Below are positions 51,779-61,929 of a stretch of 64,000 nt of DNA, one piece after another. The stretch is from Lagopus muta (taxonomy: Eukaryota > Chordata > Aves > Galliformes > Phasianidae), in assembly GCF_023343835.1 (NCBI RefSeq), contig NC_064443.1, positions 4,092,001-4,156,000 of the forward strand, written 5' to 3'. How positions within the stretch are numbered: the first letter of the stretch is position 1; each line of letters begins with the position of its first letter. Below the pieces are notes generated by a model. It saw only the letters and a list, made by a program, of their open reading frames with translations, ran no database searches and had not been told where the DNA came from. The position numbers and the translations under genes were made by a program.

Positions 51779-53904
51779 CCTTAAGAAAACTGCATTCCAA
51801 TCATATTCTGTGAGGGTTTTTTTGTTTTAAATAGCTAAAATAATTTCTAATTTAATCTGTGATGTGAATAGAATAAGCAATTTCCATGTTGTCCTTCATG
51901 TGAATAGCTCAGAGTCACATGGCAGTCATTAGATTGCTCAGGTAAACTGTGCCTTAGACAACGGACACTCTTTTGCTTCAGTTACTACTGCAGCCCAATC
52001 CCTTCTCTAAAATTGTACTGTTTATGGTTTCTCTTTGATAAGTTAAAAAAGCTGTGGTGCTGCAGTAGGCTTCTAAGCTAGAACTGGAAAGGCAGAAATA
52101 GACTTATTTCCCTTCTTGGATTGAATTAAATAGCCAGGACACTGCACTTTTACAGTCAACGTCAGGTTGCATCCATGCCTGTATGCAAATAAAGGGATCT
52201 GTTCACGAAGAACTCTAAGGAAGTAGATCTTGGATTGAGTGAGAACTTCTGGTTTACAGACACTTAAAAATCATGACCACTTGAACTAGAGAAAATAGGC
52301 AATAACTTTTATCTCTATTTGAATCTCACAAGAATGTGTAGGTCATATCTGTGCAGAGTATCAAATGTGAGAGTGGCTCTTCAAGGACATGATAAGGCAT
52401 ACACACAGTCTCTGGGTCTGAGACTAGCAGGACTAGCAGCAACTCAGAGTAACAGAGCATCTCACTTGGACACACATTTCAGAAGAGCATTCAAATAGTA
52501 GCCTTTATGCAAAGAGTACCCTTAAGATGATGCCCCTGCTTCTTTGACTTAGCAAATACAAGATAGAAAAACAAGCAAAGAATATATCTTCCCATCATTA
52601 CACAGTGCAAACCGGTGTGTCAAACGCAAGTAATTCACTAGAGGAATCTTTCTGTTTCTCCAATCATTTTCAGTGGTTTTGCACTAGCTGGCATACCGTG
52701 TATCAAATGAGTAGTGGTTGTGCCTTCAGCTTTCTTGAGCTTTCATAGTCTGTCTCATTTTTTCTGCCAGAAGCAGTTATACCTCATTCCAGCTCAGTGC
52801 TATTTCAGACCTTCTAGCTACAGCAATAATGGCAAAAAGAGCAGTTCATGGCTAAACCTGTATGTGTGTATGTTTGAATCAGTATCTGGGCATGTATGTA
52901 AAACAGACATGGTATGTGCGTCAGTACACACATGTGTATAGACATTTCTTTCAGTTCCACATACTGGTTGTGAAACTTGCAAATATCAGCAATAAAACAG
53001 GCAGGAATCTTTGCTAGTCTAGTGTGAAAAGAACAATTTGAGTAGCTTTCAGATGCCACTTGTATCACTTAAAAAGACTGTTTTTATGGTCTCCAGCAAG
53101 AAATGTTCTCTATATTGGGTAGCTGATTTATCTGTGTACCACAGTTAAATAGCACTCATCCAGTTTAGAACGTTTTCTTATGTGTATGTTCTAGATTTAT
53201 CATTATGGCATGCAACACTGTCCTTCTAGTAGTATTCTTCAGAGAATGAGTGAAGATTTCTGTGGGCAGCTAGAGAGCGTGTGGGGGAGGATCATTTCTG
53301 AATACTGACTGGGTACAGAGTCTTAGCAATGCCAAAGGGAAAATACTCTTGCATGCAGGGAAGATTTGATGAACAAAATGTATTTTGCTTGGCTTGACTC
53401 AATGTCCCATTCTTCAGTTCCACATGTAACTGACTTCATTTATTTTGTTTACAATTAATACCATGGAGTTGGGTTGGAGGGTGATTATTACACTGGTAGT
53501 ACTGTGTAAACTTGCTCACCTTAACATCTTGCTGTGTTGCATTAGTTTCAAACATTTTTTCCTGGTTAAGTAGCAGTACAGTTTTCTTGCAGTCAGAATG
53601 CTCCCTGCAATTGATATTATTTCACAATGGTCTTTTCTAGTTACAATTACTCTGCTTACAGAAATCTTAAACTATATGAATATTGGAGACAAATAATTGG
53701 GAATAAAACCTCTGAAAAACAATGATAAAATATGAAGGCTTCAGTTGAGAATGCTTATATGCTTATAAGTGTTACCATCTGGTAATATTTTTCAGAATGC
53801 ATTTTTCCAAAGAAAGCTGTAACAGACTGGGTTTTCACTGAATGTAAGGGGATCCTGGGTAGTTTATTGATCAGAGATACCTACTTTGTCCTGCTCTGCT
53901 CTGC

Positions 53905-54386
53905 GCTGTTCAGCCTCACCCCAAGCACCGTGTGCAGGTTTGGGTGTCACAACATAAGAAAAACATAAAGCTATTTAAGAGCATGCTGAGGAGAGCTATG
54001 AAGATGTTGAAGAGTCTGGAAAACCAGACGTATAAGGAGCGGCTGAAGTCCCTTGTTTTGTTAAAGAGAAAATGAGGCTGAAGGGAGCTCCTCATGAGGG
54101 AAGCAGAGGGACAGTGCTGATCTCTGCCCTCTGGTGACAGTGACAACCTGAGGGAATGTCACAGAGCTGTGTCAGGGGAGGGTCAAGTTGAGTGTTAGGG
54201 ACAGATTCTTCACCAGAGAGTGGTTGGATACTGAAACAGGCTCCTCAGAGCAGGGGTCATGGCACAGAGTTGCTGGAATTTCAGATATATTTGGACAATG
54301 CTCTCAGACACAGGGTTTGACTTTTGGGTGGTCCTGTATCGATCCCACAGTGGACTCGATGATCCTTGCAGGGCCCTTCTAACTCA
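53905..54386 (+). mobile_element. CR1 LINE 3' portion (ORF2 end plus 3' UTR), diverged
   Basis: Plus-strand CR1 of about 480 bp. Landmarks are AGCACCGTGTGCAGGTTTGG (ORF2 C-terminal coding region), AGGAGCGGCTGAAG, GAGAAAATGAGGCTGAAGGG, TTCTTCACCAGAGAGTGG, CATGGCACAGAGTTGCTGGA and GACTCGATGATCCTTGCAGG. The 3' end stops at about 'cttctaactcattta' with the octamer tail lost or eroded. Its tail type (GTCCTGT...GGACTCGATGATCC) matches the copy at 55330-55615 and differs from the other loci, so these two probably belong to one subfamily. It has no coding capacity left. Confidence 0.92.
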
Positions 54387-55329
54387 TTTAGTCAGATCAA
54401 TTCCATTATTTGTCTCAGTAGTTTTCAGAGATAAAGTAGTAACTAGAATTCCCTTTGCTACATATATGAAAGAGAAAAGAAATAGCTTTGGTGTGGATGA
54501 AGTCAAAACTGAGCTGCCATGACAGATACTAAATCAATTCTTTCTTTCTATGTGATTTCCATGATCCCCAGATGGCATGAAAAAACAAACAAACAAACAA
54601 AAACCACTACAGAACAAATGATCTACAGATGCATGAATAACAGCCTGCCGCCTTTAGTATTTTGACTGATGAAATCTGCCTTTGCAATTGTCATGGCTGC
54701 TCCCAGGAAACACACATCCTGCTCTTAGAGAACAAAAGTCACTTGCTTAATTTGAAATCCTGCCCCCTCTCACTGTTTCATGACTTTCTCAGAGCCTGAA
54801 TGTGTTCATGAGAGCCTTTATGGAAGAAAATTGTACTGAAAAATGGAAACCGTAAGAATGATCGTTTCATGCCATGAAAAACAGCCTTGCCCCAGGCAGC
54901 ATTGATTCTATTATCTCTGACCCCATCCAAAGTTCAGCATATATTACAATATCTTCTAAAGTACCCTAGAGTCGCTAGAAGTTCAGTTAAAGTACATCTT
55001 GTGGCAACTTGAACAATATATTCTAAAATTAAAACAAACCAAAAGCCCTTATCCCTTCACAGTTTATAGTCCTTAAGGAACGGTAGGATTTAACACCAGT
55101 TTCAGACATAAATTTTTCAAGTATATTTTTCATTTTAGGTGATTCTCCAACGGAACTTTTGTTGGAACTTTGTCCTCTACCCTCTATAATCTCCCACAGA
55201 AAATAGCATTTTTCAGTCTGTCTCTAAGTAGTTGTCAAGCCAGCAAATACAATGTTCCCATGTTAGAAAGTTTTGTTTTGGAATTATATCATACCTTGTA
55301 TCGCACATTGTATCATACGTACATCATCT
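54387..55329. other. Unique AT-rich DNA between two CR1 copies
   Basis: No gene is recognised. An (AAAC)n microsatellite lies at 54580-54603. The 118-codon plus frame at 55170-55526 begins in this unique DNA and runs into CR1 3' UTR; its second half is a chance translation of CR1. Confidence 0.6.
54580..54603 (+). repeat. (AAAC)n microsatellite
   Basis: About four AAAC units flanked by A runs. Confidence 0.88.
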
Positions 55330-55615
55330 CTCTGGTGACCAGTGATAGAACCCAAGCAAATGGCATGAAGCTGCAAGTGGGTATGCTCAGGTTGGATATC
55401 AGGAATAGGTTCTTCACTAGGAATGGGGTCATGCGCTACAACAGCCTCCCCAAGGATGTGGTCATGGCACTGAGCTTGCTGGAGTTCAAGAAGTGTCTGA
55501 ACAATGCTCTCAAACATATGATCTGATTTCTGATTGGTCCTGTGTGGAGTCAGGAGTTGGACTTGATGTTCCTTACAGGTCCCTTCCAACTCAGATTATT
55601 CTACGGTTCTATGAT
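55330..55615 (+). mobile_element. CR1 LINE 3' end, 5'-truncated
   Basis: Plus-strand CR1 3' UTR of 286 bp: TCTGGTGACCAGTGATAGAA, AGGTTGGATATCAGGAATAG, AAGGATGTGGTCATGGCACT, GGTCCTGTGTGGAGTCAGGA and CCCTTCCAACTCAG. It finishes in a recognisable octamer tail, ATTCTACGGTTCTATGA. It is less worn than the neighbour at 53905-54386, which has the same tail type. An open frame across it is UTR, not ORF2. Confidence 0.94.
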
Positions 55616-55714
55616 TAATGTGAAGTAACATTTAGATTTTAATCTGAGTTAAGTAACAGATCTACAATTTTTTTTTTCTTCAGCCAGATAGAGAAAGAAA
55701 AAGAGACACTATTT

Positions 55715-56130
55715 CCTGAGGCCTTTAAGCCTTAATGGTCCTGATCAGTCCCAAATGGAGCCTCCACGTACATCCTCTGCCTATGGGACCCAGGAGTCCC
55801 ATTTAAACTCAGTGGAGGGTTGGGAGCTGCAGTTTGTAGTAGTACTAGCCTCTGGTTTGGTCACAGCCACGTTTATGCCAGCCAATAGACTGATTGATCT
55901 CTACTTGTAAGCCCATGTGTTTCATCACTTTGAACTCACCTGATGACTTGATCTCTTGATTGAGCCTGGCTGCCATCTGTAAGTCTGCCTCCTTGAGTAT
56001 TGTGGAGTTGGGTTTTGGGTGCTGAGGTTCTGTTGTGCTGGCTGTAATATCCACATGGGCTTCTGGCTCTTAGGTACCAACTGGACTTTGCTATGCCCTG
56101 CTGCTTTGAATGTTGTCTCTCTGTAACAGA
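55715..56130. repeat. Unclassified GC-richer block, possible LTR-like or other retroelement remnant
   Basis: About 400 bp that contrasts with AT-rich flanks, starting just past the CR1. The plus strand opens TGAGGCCTTTAAGCCTTAAT and the far end is TCTCTGTAACA, so TG...CA ends are possible, but the flanking bases show no target duplication. It has a CCAAT box (GCCAGCCAATAG, 55878-55889) and a TATA-like ATTTAAA near 55800. The region 55800-55840 contains GGGAGCTGCAGTTTGTAGTA. No CR1 sequence is recognised. The minus strand carries an exon-like unit at 55940-56120. I cannot assign a family; it may instead be unique DNA around a real exon. Confidence 0.3.
55940..56120 (-). ncRNA. Candidate 181-bp exon on the minus strand
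   Basis: On the minus strand a polypyrimidine acceptor, CTTTCTCTTTTTTCTGTTACAG, ends next to 56120, and a consensus donor, CATCAG|GTGAGTTC, follows 55940. Two of three frames are open across the whole 181 bp; the third has one TAG at 56091-56093. The conceptual peptides are rich in Q, S, P and T and match no family I recognise, so coding is not claimed. A phase-compatible coding exon, a lncRNA exon or a chance pairing are all possible. It sits inside the unclassified block at 55715-56130, so an exonised repeat is another reading. Confidence 0.25.
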
Positions 56131-59100
56131 AAAAAGAGAAAGGTAAGATTTATGCATAAAACTTTCTAGTAGAGGCTTTCCTAAAATGAAAAATCTTTCT
56201 AGTATAACTATGTGGAAACTAGGTAGTTTCAGTTAAGTGCATATATAATTGAAAGCAACACAATTTGCACAATTTGTTTGGTTTTGTTCCATCTTTTTTG
56301 AGATTTTTCTGTGTTCCACAACAGCAAAAGCCAGAAACTCCAGAAATTCTTCTGAGTAATGTTGTAGATGCTCATAATGTATCCATTCCATCTCACAAAC
56401 ACTGAGAATAAGCCTCTGGTGGTCACACTCTGTGTGCCTGTGTTGGTAGGCTAGGTCTAAATAAGGAACCTCATATATAAACTCATGGACTTATTGCAAG
56501 GAGGAATAAGAAAAAAGAAAACATTTCTCTCAGTGAAATCAAAGGCTCTGATGGATGTATTCACCTGCATTCACCCAGTTAAAGCTTACTGTCCTTCTGT
56601 GTTTGGTGAGCATGAGATTCCTGTGCTTGAAGGAAGGAAGGCAGCAACTCTGCTTGAGGCAGCTTTTTAGCCTTTTTGTAGTACAGAGCGTGCAGGATGT
56701 TTGTTGGTATCCTTGATAGTCCAGAAGCACTGTTAACTAGCATATTCAGTGTGAGTCTATTCAGCATGCTAGCTGACCGGGTCTGTCTAGGTCTGTTTTG
56801 CTAAGTGGATGATGATCATCAGCTATTATGAAGGATGTTACTGGCAGGTAGAAATAAATTAGTTTGAAGGAGGAAGTAGTCTCTTGGGAAAGATGAAATT
56901 CAATTTCAGTTGGAAGTCTATTAATGAATTCTCAGGTTCCTCCGTCCAGCCTGAAAGCTTTTCACATCTTTCAGCTTATTATGGATTTAATAGGTTTTTT
57001 TTTTCCCCCCACAAAGTTTGAACACCTATGATAGTTTTCTATTTTCCTTCTCTTTAAAATGTGAGACTTATGTCCAACTCCAGGACATTTTTTGTATTGT
57101 AATATCCCAATCAGTTTTCCAGCATTCAGTTTCTCATAACTTATATTAAAAAGGAGATCAAAAGCAGAACTACTTGAAATATTTGATGTTTTTGTTGTTA
57201 TTGTGTTCTGGTTTGTTTTTCTTTTCCACTGGAAAAGAACTGTAACAGGAGAAAGGGATAGAATCAATGGGGAGAAAAGCAGGGGATGACATGAAAAAGA
57301 ATCACTGGAAAGAGTACTATACTAAATTTGAGTCTATGCTGCTAAGCCTTACACAGCGATTTCAGAAGTTTTCTAGAAAGATAGCTCGAGTGAGATTTTT
57401 TTGTTGTGTTTGATAGATGTGAGCTAATGTGTATCAGTAGTTCACATGTATCTGTCTATTCCTGGGATGTAGTTTGGAGCCATGACATGATGCAGAATAG
57501 CTATCCAGATTCTGTACTGACAGCAGGCAGCCTTCCAATGCAAAAAAAAAAAAAGAAAAAGAGCTTTAAGTGGTGGTGATTAATTCATCAACCCAACAAA
57601 CTGGAAAGCTGCTTCTCACAGAATGGCTCATTAACCTAGACTATATTCAGCTGCTAACACTAGTTAGTCACATATAATAATGACTGACACTAAAGGGAAC
57701 ACCAAACGGCACATTCACCACTTATTTGCTCCTTTAGTACTTGTGCCTGAACCATCCATTGAGGCACAGAGGGGTATATAGGCTGGATTGGAGAGGATGC
57801 TCAGGAATGTGTAGAAACAAAAGTTCAAGCTTTCATCTCTGTAAAGCAGAGAAACATCCAATATGCCATGAACAGTGCTATCAATTTGACTCTAGATGTG
57901 CATGTGATTTCCAGGTGATCAAATAAAAAATGTGCTAACCAAGCACGTCTCTACCCTTAGAAAACAACTGTGTCTGAAAGACAGCTTGATCCAGAAACTT
58001 GTAAGACTCACTCATGGCATCTTTGTGCTTTCCTTATCTGTGACCAGAAGAGTTAGTTGGCTGTGTTAAATAGTGATTATTCCACTTGCTATCTATGACT
58101 GTGTTTTAGTAAAGATATAAGCAGAGTGCAAGTTCTTTTGCAATTACTTCTTTACCACTGCTGTTTGCAGCTGAGTTGACACAAGGGTTGACAAAGTGGT
58201 GCTTGTTTTTAGCATGTAATTTAAATGAAATGCAGTTTAAAATATATGTCTTGGAACACAAACTAGATTTATTTTCAATGCTAGAATTTCCAGAGACCTA
58301 ACTATTCTGGATAAATTAATTTTCTTTATTTAAATCCAGAATAATATACCTTTGTCTTCCTTCCTTTTGGATGAGAGGCTTCTGTGTCTTGTGGGAGGCT
58401 TAACAATGTTCTTTGTCTTCTTTTATTGCTACTGGGAAAATCAGTTACAAGTACTGTTTCTTTCTTCACCTGTACTGTGTGTGGAATTAGACATGTGAAT
58501 CTCATTAACGCTAAAAGAAAACTTACACCATGGTGTCATTTCCCATCAAGGTGCAATTTGTTCTGTCCTTTTGAATCTCCGTGTCCATAAACACTCAGCA
58601 TTCCAAAACCTAGCCTAGTAGCTTTCTAGCTGTATTTAAATTGAATTTGCAACTACATATGCTTGTAGTCAGCTGAACCTGCAGGCTTGTGCACAGATTT
58701 CTGCTATCTTCTTTTAACATGAAATGCTGCTTACATTAGCAAAACCCCTGCTGTCATACTGCCAGTTATTCTTTCTATACTGCGTATTCCCCCCTCCCTG
58801 ACCTGCTTTTATCTCCTATACTCTTTCTTTTGAAAAAAAGCCACGTTTGCCCACAGCAGATTTCATTTAAATGTGCAAGATATCAGAATTATTCACATAT
58901 TCAGCTATGATTTAAAATAAATACAAACAGTTCGGTCATTTCCTGACTGTAAATAATTGCAATTAGTTCCAGATTGTGCTCCAGCTATCAGAACTCTTCC
59001 TCACTGCCTTTTAATGGAGTGCAGCAGGCTTTTCACAGGTAGGCTCTTTAGATAACCACTTGTGAGCAGTATTTATCAAAATTCAACTCCATCTTTCTAA

Positions 59101-61688
59101 TTCACAGCCAGTGTTGCTAGTGGTTCAAGGGTATCGTTCTATTCTACAGATTAAGCACTTGCTGATTTACACAGACTGTGGTTTTCTTCACAGCAGTTTC
59201 AAGGCGATATAAATTTTTAGTGAAATGATTCTCAAGATGAATCTGTGGAGATTCTCAGATGTTGTTCTCCATAATCTTTGGCCTTTCAGAAAATGGAAGT
59301 GGGCAAAGGAACTTCCTGCGCATCACACCTCGTGTTGAGGGTTATGGGAAAATAAGTGCAGGTTCACTTTGAAACTGACAATAAATGGCTGATAAAATAT
59401 GAAAATTCCTATGTCGGTTATCAAAATACTTTGAGCAGGACTAAAAGGCAACTGGGTGAACACAAACATCATCTGTGTCTAATTACTTATGGAATCAAGA
59501 AGAGTTTAAATAAACACTGCACAGGAACAGCAGAGCTATTGGCAGGATGATGCTTTTCTGTCCCTGTTTGCCAAACAAAGAGACAGTTTCCTGACAATCT
59601 AAGTCACTGTGGGAATGCTGTTGCTTGACAATGGTGAATGGAAAATGAAAACATCACCTTCCCTCGAAATCTGTATTTTTGTTTGTTTGTATGAGAGTCG
59701 TAGTGCAGTTGCCATTTAGTAATGTCCCCTTCACCACGAAGGATTTAAGGGTATTTTTGGCAGGCTGTCTTACAACAGTGTTTTATTCTCTGATATCTCC
59801 AGATGTATCTCTGCAAGCTTAGTATAAAATGAGGAGAAGCAAACTGTGATTCAAAGATTTTTTTTCTCCTCTTTTCCTTCATCACAGAGGATAATGCAAG
59901 ATGCTATCCTGCATCACAGAACCCCCACATCTCAAATGTATTCCCTGATGAATGTGATTTATGAATGTCCCAGCATACTGGGGTGCCAAAATGACAGCCC
60001 TGGTTAGGTGACCTGGGCTCCTAAGTGTGTGATGGTTGGAAAAGATTGTAGCAAGGTATGTTCAGGATTAAGAAGAAGGATGGATGATCACTGTGCAAAA
60101 ATTTGGGAAGGAAATGTCATCAAGAAACATTCACAGGCAAAATACAAAGTAAATAAAAGGACTACTGAGTGATGCTGATGGCAGATGCTAGTTGAGCAGG
60201 ATGCAAATTGCAATCAATCCTTTACAAAAATAACTGGAACAGACTTTGTCTTCTATTTGGAGAATTATCTTTTTGCATTTTCTGCCATCATTTTTTCCCT
60301 TCCTAGGATTTTTTTTTCTTTTTTATATTACCTTAGCAGTACTTTAGAATGTTCCATGTTGACACATATCAGTCAATCGGTAAGTTTATAAGAAATGCAA
60401 GAATGAATGTTTTTTCATCTTTGTATTCTTTACAGAGTGAAAAAACCAAACCCATTTTTCTTCAGTGCCAAATTACAACCACTTAAGACATTGACCAAAG
60501 GTCAACAAGTACTGAATGTGAGGCCATGAAAAGGCATTTAAAACTAATTTTTCATTAATTTAAAAACGAGAGGAAAAAAAAAAAAAGGGGAGGGAATACT
60601 TGTTGCTGACTTGCTAACTGTGGCTTGTTTCTTTCTCCTGAAATACTAAGTCAGAAGATTAGCAGTCTAACTAGACCTCTGATTTCAACTATTTAAATGA
60701 TAATGATCTAGAGTCAAAGCATTCTCCAAAGTCACATTGTCAGTAAACCTCTGCATGTCCTAGGGTGGATGATTCTTCTTATTTTTTAGAAGCGACTACT
60801 TTAGGGCTCTATAAATAAGGACACAAAACAGGGTCCTTAAGTCACAACCCCACGGCGTATCAGTTCTCAGGCAGCTGATGGTGAGGCATCATCATCTAAT
60901 CTGTACTTATTAAAGCTTTAGACAAGTTCTCAACAGGCTACAGTAGAAAGGAAGTTTGGGAAAGTGTCGTGATGCGGCTGTTGCAAAAAGGGCCAACTTC
61001 AGGTCAGCAGTCCCAACTGGGGACTAGTAGAATAGCTACTAGTAGAACAGTAGGGGGAATTGAACCACTGATTTCTCCTGGAGCAGATTCTACCTATAGG
61101 CAGATGGTATTGGCTGGAATAGATATACCTGAGCTCCTCGTCACCTCTAGGGACAGTTGTGCTTAACTGTGACCTCTCCACTTCTGGCACAGTAAAAGAA
61201 CACATTTTAAACAGATTATCTATTTGTTGACATTTTATTCATTTTAAAACTACTTGCAAAATCTACTTACAATTTAGTAAGTCAACGTTCCCTCCACACC
61301 CAGAGTTAGAGGGATTGAATTCTGGAAAATTCATCTTGTTCTATTTTCTTTTTAAATTTTTCAAGTAGAAATTTTAGCTGGATTCTGTTTGTTAAGGATG
61401 CTTTAAAAGCAAACAAAATGAGCTGCATGGGTCAAATAAAACTAGTGTGACCTAAACCAAACTTTGTTTACTGAGCAGTGCAGGTATGTGGCCCTGAAAT
61501 GCTTTGCAGAGTCTGTAAGCAGATAAGAGTCCTCCATATCCATAGTGCTTTATATAGCACCATTTTGGAAGACACTTTTTTTTACTAAAAGCATTCATGA
61601 TGAAAATGAACAGCAACACTAAGTAAGTGAAAGCAATTGTTGAGCATGGTGATGCTTTCTTGCTCTTTTGCACTACTTTGCTTTAAAG
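56131..61688. other. Unique AT-rich DNA, no gene seen
   Basis: No exon, RNA gene or transposon is recognised. Simple A or T runs occur near 57541-57559, 59858-59868 and 60572-60586. A 15-bp near-duplication containing ACTAGTAGAA lies at 61023-61052. Open frames stay under 100 codons. Confidence 0.55.
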
Positions 61689-61929
61689 TTGTACCAGAGG
61701 AGGTTTAGGTTAGACATAAGGAAGAACTTTTTCTCTTAGAGTGGTCAGGCACTGGAATGGCTGCGCAGGGAGGTGGTGGAGTCACCATCCCTGGCAGTGC
61801 TCAAGAGGAGTCTGGATGAGGAGCTACAAGATATGGTTTAGTGCTTGTGGCAGCAATGGTGATGGGAGGATGGTTGGACTAGATTGTCTTGCAGGTCACT
61901 TCCAACCTTGCGATTCTATGATTCTGTGA
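61689..61929 (+). mobile_element. CR1 LINE 3' end, 5'-truncated
   Basis: Plus-strand CR1 3' UTR of 241 bp with little wear: ACCAGAGGAGGTTTAGGTTA, GACATAAGGAAGAACTTTTT, GGAGTCACCATCCCTGGCAG, GAGGAGCTACAAGATATGGT and GTCACTTCCAACCTTGCGAT, then the octamer tail ATTCTATGATTCTGTGA. The same diagnostic segments appear in the nested copy at 37814-38030, and the two are truncated at nearly the same internal point. Non-coding. Confidence 0.95.

Larger units (their letters stand above)
42518..53904. other. Mostly unique AT-rich DNA, no coding gene seen
   Basis: Over 11 kb with no CR1 or other named element. It contains two POU/octamer-like clusters (45238-45262, 46783-46820), an exon-like unit (47062-47250), and several simple repeats: (AATA)n at 47621, (TTG)n at 48025, a T-rich run near 49090-49122 and A-rich at 51758. 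Two tandem duplications (47642-47667, 50860-50889) are also present. TG/CA- and TA-rich patches lie around 51600-51680 and 52850-52940. Confidence 0.5.

Noticed and set aside
55170..55526. 118-codon open frame
   Set aside because: Its C-terminal half is a translation of CR1 3' UTR, not of CR1 ORF2, and the N-terminal half matches nothing I recognise.
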